Assembly: GCA_024743115.1 (NCBI GenBank)
Contig: JANSXC010000016.1
Span: forward strand, 94,747-158,746
Source: a bacterium
GTDB taxonomy: Bacteria > Planctomycetota > UBA1135 > UBA2386
Reading direction: 5' to 3'
DNA length: 64,000 nt
Shown: positions 17,391 through 25,552 of the stretch, piece after piece
How the letters are laid out: the number at the start of each line of letters is the position of its first letter
Position numbering within the stretch: the stretch's first letter is position 1
The notes under the pieces: model-generated
Databases searched by the model: none
What the model was told of the DNA's origin: nothing
Seen by the model: the letters and a program-made list of their open reading frames with translations, nothing else
Position numbers and translations under genes: made by a program

Positions 17391-17741
17391 TCAGACGGGC
17401 TCGCGCCAGCTCCGCCGGACGCCGTCAGGATCGCGGCGCAGGCCGACGAACTCTGCCCCCTGGGCGAAGCGGGATTGGGCCAGCAGTGGGCGCGCGACCC
17501 GCGCGGTGAGTTCGGGATCGGGACTCGCGAAGAACAGGCGGCATTCGCCGGCACCGAACTCGGCGCCCTCGAAGTCACCGGCGTCCTCCGCGGCGAGGAC
17601 CTCGTCGAGGTGCTCGCCGAGTTGATCTAGCTGATCCTCTTCGGCCTGTGTCGCCGACTTGCCGGCGAGGCGCAGGATGACCTGGAGATCCGGGACCTCC
17701 TGTTCGTGTTCGGCCTCTTGGTTCTCGGGGTCGTCGGTCAT
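17391..17741 (-). CDS. Small acidic protein of unknown function
   Basis: 116 residues, strongly acidic in the first half (MTDDPENQEAEHEQEVPD and the EEDQLDQLGEHLDEVLAAED run). The middle carries GECRLFFASPDPELTARVARPLL, followed by FVGLRRDPDGVRRSW. The layout resembles small proteins that give a predicted two-layer alpha/beta fold, but I do not recognise the family. Start 17741 was preferred over 17768 because a promoter-like TATGAT at 17764-17769 would place the transcript start between them. It is divergent from the uvrA operon, so the 133-base gap probably carries both promoters. Confidence 0.6.
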   Translation of the reverse strand: MTDDPENQEAEHEQEVPDLQVILRLAGKSATQAEEDQLDQLGEHLDEVLAAEDAGDFEGAEFGAGECRLFFASPDPELTARVARPLLAQSRFAQGAEFVGLRRDPDGVRRSWREPV

Positions 17742-17763
17742 CGTTTCGTTATCGGAACCCACT

Positions 17764-17769
17764 ATCATA
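17764..17769 (-). promoter_or_regulatory. Candidate -10 element for the gene at 17391-17741
   Basis: Read on the minus strand this is TATGAT, about 22 bases before the ATG at 17741. No convincing -35 match was found at the usual spacing. It is one of few AT-rich hexamers in the divergent intergenic region. Confidence 0.35.
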
Positions 17770-17828
17770 CAGGACCTTGGGTCACAGACGCCAGGGCGGA
17801 ACCGGGCTCGGCGGGAACCGGGGCGTCC

Positions 17829-17859
17829 CGCTGGCCAACCGGACACCCCGCGCTATGCT
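17829..17859 (+). promoter_or_regulatory. Weak candidate sigma-70-like promoter for the uvrA operon
   Basis: The hexamers ctggcc and tatgct (-10-like, 17854-17859) are separated by 17 bases. The implied transcript would start only ~8 bases before the GTG at 17874, so the message would be nearly leaderless. The -35 match is poor; this is a suggestion only. No LexA-type operator was recognised. Confidence 0.25.
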
Positions 17860-17873
17860 GCGGGGTTCGCCAC

Positions 17874-20800
17874 GTGGCAAAGAAGTCGAAAATCACCCCC
17901 GAACGGGCCGCAAATGCCGCTCCCGCCACGGATTCCGTGGTGGTACGGGGTGGCCGCGAACACAACCTTCAGGGGGTCGATGTCGCCTTCCCGCGGGACA
18001 GCCTGACGACCTTCACGGGGGTCTCGGGCTCGGGCAAGTCGAGCCTCGCGTACCACACGATCTACCAGGAAGGGCAACGCCGGTTCCTCGAGAGCCTGAG
18101 CAGCTACGCGCGCCAGTTCCTCGGCCGGATGGAGAAGCCGAAGGTCGACCTCGTCGAGGGTCTGTCGCCGACGGTGTCGATCGACCAGAAGTCGACCAGC
18201 CATTCCCCGCGCTCGACGGTCGGCACGCTGACGGAAATCGGCGACTTCCTGCGGCTGCTCTACTCGCGACTGGGCGAACCCAGCTGTCCCGAGTGCGGTG
18301 CGGCGATCGAATCCTGGTCGCCGGACCAGGTCACGGACGCGATCGTCGAGCAGCACACGGGCGAGAAGGTGATGCTGCTCGCGCCCGTCGTGCGGGAGCG
18401 CAAGGGTGAGTACCGCAAGGAGCTCGCGGAGTGGGCGCAGAAGGGGTTCGTGCGCGCCCGCATCGACGGCGAAGTGCGCCGACTCGATGAAGACATCAAG
18501 CTCGCACGTTACGTTTACCACACGATCGAACTCGTCATCGATCGGCTCACCGTGCAGGGTGGTGAAGTGCGCTCGCGGCTCGCGGAAGCCGTCGAGCAGT
18601 GCGTGCAGCTCGGCGGCGGGCTCGTCGGGCTGACCCATGTGAGCGCGAAGGCGGGCAAGGGCGCGGAAGAAGGCTACCGGCAGTTCTCCACGCTGCGCAG
18701 CTGCCCGAACGGTCACGGCGCGCTGCCCGAAATGGAGCCGCGGCTGTTCTCGTTCAACAGCCCGATCGGTGCGTGTCCCGAATGCGACGGGCTCGGGGAG
18801 ACGTTCGGCTTCTCGCCCGAGTTGATCGTGCGTAATCCCGATCACTCGCTGCGGGAAGGCGCGCTCTACGCGTTCAACGACGAGGGCAAGCTGGTCTACG
18901 GCACGCTCACGCTCGACCACCTCGCGGCCGTCGGCAAGGCGTTCGGCTTCGATCTCGACACGCCCTGGCAGAAGCTCGGCAAGAAGGCGCAGAAAATCGT
19001 CCTCTACGGCTCGGGCAAGAAGACCTTCGAGTTCTCGTGGCGCCGGCAGGGCAATCGGATGTCCGCTTCGGGCAGCGACCGGATTCCGTTCCCGGGGATC
19101 ATGCGGCACTTCGAACGCGTCTACCGGCCGTCGAGGGCGCGTAACCTCGATCGCTTCCGCGCTGCGGTACCATGCGAGGCGTGTGAAGGAACGCGACTGT
19201 GCGATGCAGCGCGCGCCGTCCGCTTCGACGGCAAAACCCTGCCCGAGGTGCTTGCGTGGTCGATCGACGACGCCGCGTCGTGGGTGGGCTCGCTCGAATT
19301 GACGGGCAACACCGAGATCATCGGTGGCCCGATCCAGAAGGAGATCGATCGGCGCCTGACGTTCCTGCGCGACGTCGGCCTCGGCTACCTGACCCTCGCG
19401 CGCCGCGCCCCGACGCTTTCGGGCGGTGAGGCCCAGCGAATCCGGCTGGCAGCCCAGGTCGGCGCCGGACTGCGCGGCATCCTCTACGTGCTCGACGAAC
19501 CCAGCATCGGACTGCACGCGCGCGACCAGCAGCGCCTGCTGCGCACGCTGGAGGCATTGCGCGACCGCGGCAACACGGTCGTCGTCGTGGAGCACGACGA
19601 GGAGACGATGCGACGCAGCGACTTCCTGGTCGACGTCGGTCCGGAGGCCGGTGTGCACGGTGGCGAGGTCGTGGTCACGGGTTCGCCCAGCGATGTCGCC
19701 GCCGCGGAACGGTCGGTCACGGGCAAGTACCTGCGCGGCGAACTCAGCGTGCCGATGCCGACCTCACGCCGCACGGAGGATCACGGCGCGCTCACGATCC
19801 GCGGAGCGAAGCACCACAACCTGCAGGACGTCGACGTCGAGTTGCCGCTCGGTCGGTTCACGGCCATCACGGGCGTGTCCGGCTCCGGCAAGTCGACGCT
19901 CGTGCATCACGTGCTCGTGCCGTGGTTGCGCCGCGAGCTCATGGGAGCCGACGCCGGGCCATCGCACTGCCGGAAGATCTCGGGACTCGAACAGCTCGAC
20001 AAGATCGTCGAGATCGATCAGGCTCCGATCGGGCGCACGCCGCGCAGCAACCCGGCGACCTATACCGGCGTCTGGACGCACGTGCGCGACCTGTTCGCGA
20101 TGCTGCCCGAGAGCAAGCTGCGCCAGTACGAGAAGGGGCGGTTCTCGTTCAATGTTGCCGGCGGTCGCTGCGAAGCGTGCGGTGGCGCGGGCGTGACAAC
20201 GCTCGAGATGAACTTCCTCGCACCCGTCGAGGTCGTCTGCGAGGAGTGTGGCGGCGCGCGCTTCAACCCGGACACGCTCGCGATCCACTGGAAGGACAAG
20301 AACGTCCACGACATCCTCGAGATGTCCGTCGATGAGGCCGCGGAGTTCTTCGCCGAGCAACCCAAGATCATTCGGGGCCTACGGGCGCTGCAGGACGTCG
20401 GCCTCGGCTACGTTCGCCTCGGGCAACCATCGACGACACTGTCGGGCGGCGAGGCCCAGCGCGTCAAGCTCGCGACCGAACTCCAGCGCCCGGCGACGGG
20501 TAGCACGTTCTACGTGCTCGACGAGCCGACCACGGGATTGCACTTCCACGACGTCACCAAGTTGCTGCACGCGCTCCAGCGGCTCGTCGATGCGGGGAAC
20601 AGCGTGCTGGTGATCGAGCACAACCTCGACGTCGTGCGGGCCGCGGACTGGCTCGTCGATCTCGGACCGGAGGGTGGCGTGGGCGGCGGCCGCGTGGTCG
20701 CGACCGGCACGCCCGAGGATCTGGCCAACAACACCGAGTCCCACACGGGCGCGGCGCTGCGAGAGATCGGGATCGGCAAACCGAAGCGCGGCAAGAACGG

Positions 20801-23800
20801 GCCCGGCAAGGTCAGGAAGAAGGCGAAGACCGCCGGCGCGAAACAAGCCCTCCGGGCCCGGAAGCCCAAAGCGATCGCCGTGCGCGGTGCGACGACCCAC
20901 AACCTCGCCGGGGTCGACTGTGACATTCCGCTCGGAACGTTCACGGTCGTCACCGGCCCCTCGGGCTCCGGCAAGTCGAGCCTCGCGTTCGACACGATCT
21001 TCCAGGAAGGGCAGCGCCGGTTTCTCGAGAGCATGTCGACCTACGCGCGGCGCTTCCTCGGCCGCCTCGATCGCGCGCCCGTGGACACGATCGACGGCCT
21101 AGGTCCCGCGATCGCGATCGACCAGAAGCGCACCGCTCGCAGTCCGCGTTCGACCGTCGCGACGACGACCGAGATCCACGACTACCTGCGCCTGCTCTAC
21201 GCGCGAGTGGGACGCCACTACTGCCCCGAGCACGGCGGCGAGCTGATCGCTTGGTCGCCGACCAAGGCCAGTCGAAAGCTCTGCAAGGATCACCCGGGCA
21301 GGCGGGCCTACGTGCTGGCGCCCATCGCGATCCCACACGACCTGGCCAACGACGAGGACAGGGTCGGCCCCTGGTTGCAGGCGCTGTTCGAGGAATGGCA
21401 ACGCTCGGGTCATGTCCGCGTGATCGCCGACGGCACCGAGTCCCGGATCGACGCCGGTCCGCCCGCGAGCACTCCGGCAGAGCTGCTGCTCGTGATCGAC
21501 CGCGTCAAGATCGGCGATCGCGGACGGCTCAGTGATTCCATCGAGCAGGCCCAGACCGCGGCCGCGGATCATGGCGGCCAACCGGCCGCGATCGTGCAGT
21601 TCGCTGACGATGCTTCGCGGCTGTGGTTCCGCGCGACAGCGGCGTGCGAGGTCTGCGGCTTCGAGGCGACGAAGGATCCACATCCGCGCTGGTTCTCGTT
21701 CAACCATCACAGCGGTGCGTGCGCCATGTGCCTGGGGCTTGGCGACGTCGTGATCTGCGCCGAAGAACTGCTCGTCAACCACCCGGACAAGCCGGCGTTC
21801 GGTGGCGCGATCAAACACCGTGGCGCCGCGTTCACGTTCCTGACCAATCCCGAGGGCTGGTACGCGGAGGTTGCCACTCAGGTCGCGGCCCATTGCGGGT
21901 TCGACCTCGACCTGCCCTGGCGCAAGCTGCCGAAGGCCGCGCGCGAAGTGCTGCTGCGTGGCACCGGCACCCGCCGCTACGAGGTCGTGTTCCGCAAACG
22001 TGAACAGGGCCGCAAGCGTGAATGGCGCATGGCCGTCGCGTGGAAGGGTCTTGCCCGCCAGGTCGAGGAGTGGTTCCACGGCAAGGACGGCGGCGAGAAC
22101 TCGGGTGACGAGCGTTACCGGGCCGTGATGCGCACCGAACGCTGCCCGGACTGCCATGGCGAGCGCCTCATGCCCGGCCCGCGCCACGTCAAGGTCTCCG
22201 GAGTGCGGCTGCCGGAGCTGCTCGCCGCAACGGTCGACGATGCCCATGCCCGCATCGCGAAGTTCCGGCTCAATCAGACCGAGCGGCGGATCGCCGCCGA
22301 CGTGCTCAAGGAGCTTGGCCACCGGCTCGATTTCCTCCGCGAGACGGGCCTCGGATACCTGTCGCTCGATCGCTCCGCGGCAACGCTGTCGGGCGGTGAA
22401 GCGCAACGCATCCGACTCGCGACCCAGCTCGGCAACAAACTCGTCGGTGTGCTCTACGTGCTCGACGAACCGACCGTCGGGTTGCACCCGCGCGACACCG
22501 AACGCCTGCTCAACACGCTTATCGAACTGCGCGACCTCGGCAACACGGTCGTGGCCGTCGAGCACGACGAGACGATGGTGCGCGCTGCCGATCACGTGCT
22601 GGACCTCGGGCCCGGCGCCGGCCATCGCGGTGGCCGCATCGTCGCCGCGGGGACGCCCGCGCGGGTGGCGAAGAGCAAGGGCCTGACCGGTCAGTGGCTG
22701 CGCGGCGCCATCGCGCTGCCGGCACCGAGCGAGCGGCGTTCGCCAAGGGGCCACGCGGCACTGCGTGACGTCAACATCCACAATCTGCAATCACTGGACA
22801 TCGATATCCCGCTCGGCTGCTTCACGGCAGTGACCGGGGTCTCGGGTTCCGGCAAGTCGTCGCTGATCCTCGATGCACTCGTGCCGGCGTTGCGAGAGCA
22901 ACAGCCGATCGTCGAACTCGAGGGCGACACGGAGGTTCGCTACCAACTCGTCGTCGTCGACCAGGGGCCGATCGGCAGCTCGCCGTCGAGTAACCCCGCG
23001 ACCTACACCGGCGTCTTCACGCCGATCCGCGAACTGTTCGCGCGCACGCCGCTGGCCCGGCAGAAGGGGTTCACCCCCGGCCGGTTCTCGTTCCATGTCG
23101 CGGCGGGGCGGTGCGCGCACTGTGAGGGCAAGGGTCAGATCCAGGTCGAGATGCACTTCCTTGCAGACGTCTGGGTCGAGTGCGAGATCTGCCGTGGCAA
23201 GCGTTACAACGCGGAAACGCTCAGCGTCGACTATCGCGGCAAGAACATCGCCGATGTCCTCGCGATGGAGGTCGACGACGCGCTCGCGTTCTTCGGCAAC
23301 CATCCGAAGATCAAGCGACCGTTGCAGCTGCTGCATGACGTCGGGCTGGGGTATCTGCAACTCGGTCAGCCCGCGAACACGTTTTCGGGTGGCGAGGCCC
23401 AGCGCATCAAGCTCTGCACCGAGCTCGCGGCGCGGCCGCGCGCCCACATGATCTACGTGCTCGACGAGCCGACCACGGGTCTCCACCTCGACGACATCAA
23501 GAAGCTCGCGACGGTCCTCGAGCGCCTGCTCGAGCGCGGTGATTCGGTGATCGTCATCGAGCACCACATCGATCTCATCCTCGCCGCCGACCGGGTCATC
23601 GAACTCGGGCCGGAGGCCGGTGCCGCTGGCGGACGCGTCGTCGCCGCGGGCACCCCGGAAGAACTCGCGACGCATCGCGGCAGTCACACGGGGCGCTTCC
23701 TCGCGGAGCGCTTACGAGCCGGAACGGCAAAGAACGGCAAGGCACAACCCGGAAAGGGACCGGGTTTGCCGTCACGCCGTGCCCGACCGGCGAAGAAGCC

Positions 23801-23849
23801 CCGTCGGACCGCGAAGACGACGAAGAACAGCTCGGAGGGAGATGCATGA
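17874..23849 (+). CDS. uvrA: Tandem double UvrA (excinuclease ABC subunit A fusion)
   Basis: 1991 residues from a GTG at 17874, about twice a normal UvrA. It consists of two complete UvrA units, residues ~1-960 and ~1000-1950, joined by a Lys/Gly-rich linker and ending in a Lys-rich tail. Four Walker A motifs (SGSGKS near residues 50, 667, 1028 and 1656) and four ABC signatures (SGGEAQR near 517, 857, 1506 and 1839) are all intact. CxxC zinc modules are present in both halves, although the second half has degenerate first-module ligands (CPEHGG). UvrA dimerises to detect bulky DNA lesions; here the dimer is covalent. Such fusions are known in Planctomycetota and some other phyla. It overlaps the XPB helicase gene by ATGA. 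uvrB and uvrC are not in the window. Confidence 0.95.
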   Translation: MAKKSKITPERAANAAPATDSVVVRGGREHNLQGVDVAFPRDSLTTFTGVSGSGKSSLAYHTIYQEGQRRFLESLSSYARQFLGRMEKPKVDLVEGLSPTVSIDQKSTSHSPRSTVGTLTEIGDFLRLLYSRLGEPSCPECGAAIESWSPDQVTDAIVEQHTGEKVMLLAPVVRERKGEYRKELAEWAQKGFVRARIDGEVRRLDEDIKLARYVYHTIELVIDRLTVQGGEVRSRLAEAVEQCVQLGGGLVGLTHVSAKAGKGAEEGYRQFSTLRSCPNGHGALPEMEPRLFSFNSPIGACPECDGLGETFGFSPELIVRNPDHSLREGALYAFNDEGKLVYGTLTLDHLAAVGKAFGFDLDTPWQKLGKKAQKIVLYGSGKKTFEFSWRRQGNRMSASGSDRIPFPGIMRHFERVYRPSRARNLDRFRAAVPCEACEGTRLCDAARAVRFDGKTLPEVLAWSIDDAASWVGSLELTGNTEIIGGPIQKEIDRRLTFLRDVGLGYLTLARRAPTLSGGEAQRIRLAAQVGAGLRGILYVLDEPSIGLHARDQQRLLRTLEALRDRGNTVVVVEHDEETMRRSDFLVDVGPEAGVHGGEVVVTGSPSDVAAAERSVTGKYLRGELSVPMPTSRRTEDHGALTIRGAKHHNLQDVDVELPLGRFTAITGVSGSGKSTLVHHVLVPWLRRELMGADAGPSHCRKISGLEQLDKIVEIDQAPIGRTPRSNPATYTGVWTHVRDLFAMLPESKLRQYEKGRFSFNVAGGRCEACGGAGVTTLEMNFLAPVEVVCEECGGARFNPDTLAIHWKDKNVHDILEMSVDEAAEFFAEQPKIIRGLRALQDVGLGYVRLGQPSTTLSGGEAQRVKLATELQRPATGSTFYVLDEPTTGLHFHDVTKLLHALQRLVDAGNSVLVIEHNLDVVRAADWLVDLGPEGGVGGGRVVATGTPEDLANNTESHTGAALREIGIGKPKRGKNGPGKVRKKAKTAGAKQALRARKPKAIAVRGATTHNLAGVDCDIPLGTFTVVTGPSGSGKSSLAFDTIFQEGQRRFLESMSTYARRFLGRLDRAPVDTIDGLGPAIAIDQKRTARSPRSTVATTTEIHDYLRLLYARVGRHYCPEHGGELIAWSPTKASRKLCKDHPGRRAYVLAPIAIPHDLANDEDRVGPWLQALFEEWQRSGHVRVIADGTESRIDAGPPASTPAELLLVIDRVKIGDRGRLSDSIEQAQTAAADHGGQPAAIVQFADDASRLWFRATAACEVCGFEATKDPHPRWFSFNHHSGACAMCLGLGDVVICAEELLVNHPDKPAFGGAIKHRGAAFTFLTNPEGWYAEVATQVAAHCGFDLDLPWRKLPKAAREVLLRGTGTRRYEVVFRKREQGRKREWRMAVAWKGLARQVEEWFHGKDGGENSGDERYRAVMRTERCPDCHGERLMPGPRHVKVSGVRLPELLAATVDDAHARIAKFRLNQTERRIAADVLKELGHRLDFLRETGLGYLSLDRSAATLSGGEAQRIRLATQLGNKLVGVLYVLDEPTVGLHPRDTERLLNTLIELRDLGNTVVAVEHDETMVRAADHVLDLGPGAGHRGGRIVAAGTPARVAKSKGLTGQWLRGAIALPAPSERRSPRGHAALRDVNIHNLQSLDIDIPLGCFTAVTGVSGSGKSSLILDALVPALREQQPIVELEGDTEVRYQLVVVDQGPIGSSPSSNPATYTGVFTPIRELFARTPLARQKGFTPGRFSFHVAAGRCAHCEGKGQIQVEMHFLADVWVECEICRGKRYNAETLSVDYRGKNIADVLAMEVDDALAFFGNHPKIKRPLQLLHDVGLGYLQLGQPANTFSGGEAQRIKLCTELAARPRAHMIYVLDEPTTGLHLDDIKKLATVLERLLERGDSVIVIEHHIDLILAADRVIELGPEAGAAGGRVVAAGTPEELATHRGSHTGRFLAERLRAGTAKNGKAQPGKGPGLPSRRARPAKKPRRTAKTTKNSSEGDA

Positions 23850-25552
23850 GCGAGCCACCCCTGATCGTCCAGACGGATTGCACCGTGTTGCTGGAGACCT
23901 GGCACGAAGAGTACGAGTCGGCCCGCGACCGCCTCGCGCGATTCGCCGAACTCGAGAAGTCACCCGAGTACGTGCACTTCTATCGCCTGACCCCGGTCAG
24001 CATCTGGAACGCCGCGGCACTCGGTGAAGACGCCGAGAGCACGGTCACCTGGCTGGAGGAGAACGCGCGGTACTCCGTCGCCGCGCCGGTGCTCAAGCAG
24101 ATCCGCGAATGGTTCCGGCGCTATGGCCTGATCCGATTCCGTGCGGCGCCGGACCGGAGCGAGCTGCTGCTCGAGTGTGATGACGAAGACGTTCTGGCAG
24201 CCATCGTCGAAGACGAGCGCATTGCGGACCTCATCGAGTTCGCCGACGACGGGTCGGCCCGGCTCGGCGCTGCCAGTCGCGGCGCCCTGAAACAGGCGCT
24301 GCTCGCGTTCGGCTACCCCGTCGACGACCGCGCGGGCTATGCCACGGGCGACAGCCTCGGTTTCGACCTGCGGCAGCGCACGGGCGCCGGTTCGACGTTC
24401 GAACTGCGCGACTACCAGCGGGCGGCGGCCGAAGCGTTCCATGCGGGCGGCTCGGAACTCGGTGGTTGCGGGGTCGTCGTGCTGCCGTGCGGCGCCGGCA
24501 AGACGGTGGTCGGCATCGCGGCGATGCAGCTATTGCAGACGAACACGCTCATCCTGACGACGAACACCATCGCGGTGCGTCAGTGGCGGCAGGAGATCCT
24601 CGACAAGACCGATCTCGAACCCGACCAGATCGGTGAGTACACGGGGGAACGCAAGGCGATTCGGCCCGTGACGATCGCGACCTATCAGATGCTCACGCAT
24701 CGCAAGGGCAAGACGGACGAGTTCGAGCACCTCGGGCTGCTCGATCGCGGCGGCTTCGGGCTGGTCGTCTACGACGAGGTCCATCTGCTGCCGGCGCCGG
24801 TCTTCCGCGCGACGGCGGGCATCCAGGCGCGCCGACGCCTCGGACTGACGGCCACGCTCGTGCGCGAGGACGGCCGCGCCGACGAAGTCTTCACGTTGAT
24901 CGGTCCGAAGCGCTACGAGGTCCCGTGGCGTGAACTCGAACGCCGAGGTTTTCTTGCGACCGCGAAGTGCGCCGAGGTCCGGGTGCCCCTCACCGAGGAG
25001 CGCGCCGCGCGGTACTCGACGGCAGCCGCGCGGTCGCAGATCCGCATCGCGGCCGATAACGAACAGAAGGTCGACGTCGTCGGCGCGCTGCTCGATCTGC
25101 ATGCGCAGGATCGCGTGCTCGTGATCGGCCAGTACATCGAACAACTCCGTCAACTCGCGACGGTGTTCGGCATTCCGCTCATCACGGGCCAGACCCCGAA
25201 TCCCGAACGCGAGCGGCTCTACGCCGCGTTCCGCAGCGGGGAACTGCCGCGACTGATCGTCAGCAAGGTCGGCAACTTCGCGGTCGACCTGCCCGACGCC
25301 AACGTCGCCATCCAGGTCTCGGGCACCTTCGGTAGCCGTCAGGAGGAGGCCCAGCGCCTGGGCCGCGTGTTGCGCCCCAAGAGCGACGGCGGCGCGGCGC
25401 ACTTCTACACTCTCGTGTCTTCGGACACGCGCGAGCAGGAGTTCGCGCAGAAGCGCCAGCTGTTCCTGACGGAGCAGGGCTACGGCTACGCGATCGCCGG
25501 GGCCGGCGAGTTCCTCGAGCGCGCACAGAAGGTGCGGGAGGAGCGTGCATGA
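23846..25552 (+). CDS. XPB/RAD25-type DNA repair helicase
   Basis: 568 residues. The superfamily 2 motifs are present: Walker A PCGAGKT near 214-220, DEVH at 309-312, LTATLVREDGRADEVF (motif III plus the RED motif typical of XPB), and motif VI QEEAQRLGRVLRP. The N-terminal ~190 residues correspond to the XPB damage-recognition region. XPB unwinds DNA in eukaryotic TFIIH and nucleotide-excision repair; bacterial homologues occur in mycobacteria and some other groups. A strong ribosome-binding site (ggaggga) precedes the ATG, which overlaps the uvrA stop. The next gene also overlaps by ATGA. Co-translation with UvrA points to a joint repair function. Confidence 0.93.
   Translation: MSEPPLIVQTDCTVLLETWHEEYESARDRLARFAELEKSPEYVHFYRLTPVSIWNAAALGEDAESTVTWLEENARYSVAAPVLKQIREWFRRYGLIRFRAAPDRSELLLECDDEDVLAAIVEDERIADLIEFADDGSARLGAASRGALKQALLAFGYPVDDRAGYATGDSLGFDLRQRTGAGSTFELRDYQRAAAEAFHAGGSELGGCGVVVLPCGAGKTVVGIAAMQLLQTNTLILTTNTIAVRQWRQEILDKTDLEPDQIGEYTGERKAIRPVTIATYQMLTHRKGKTDEFEHLGLLDRGGFGLVVYDEVHLLPAPVFRATAGIQARRRLGLTATLVREDGRADEVFTLIGPKRYEVPWRELERRGFLATAKCAEVRVPLTEERAARYSTAAARSQIRIAADNEQKVDVVGALLDLHAQDRVLVIGQYIEQLRQLATVFGIPLITGQTPNPERERLYAAFRSGELPRLIVSKVGNFAVDLPDANVAIQVSGTFGSRQEEAQRLGRVLRPKSDGGAAHFYTLVSSDTREQEFAQKRQLFLTEQGYGYAIAGAGEFLERAQKVREERA

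Noticed and set aside
17853..19658. 601-codon minus-strand frame opposite the uvrA gene
   Set aside because: Shadow of the UvrA reading frame; the sense strand carries intact ABC motifs.
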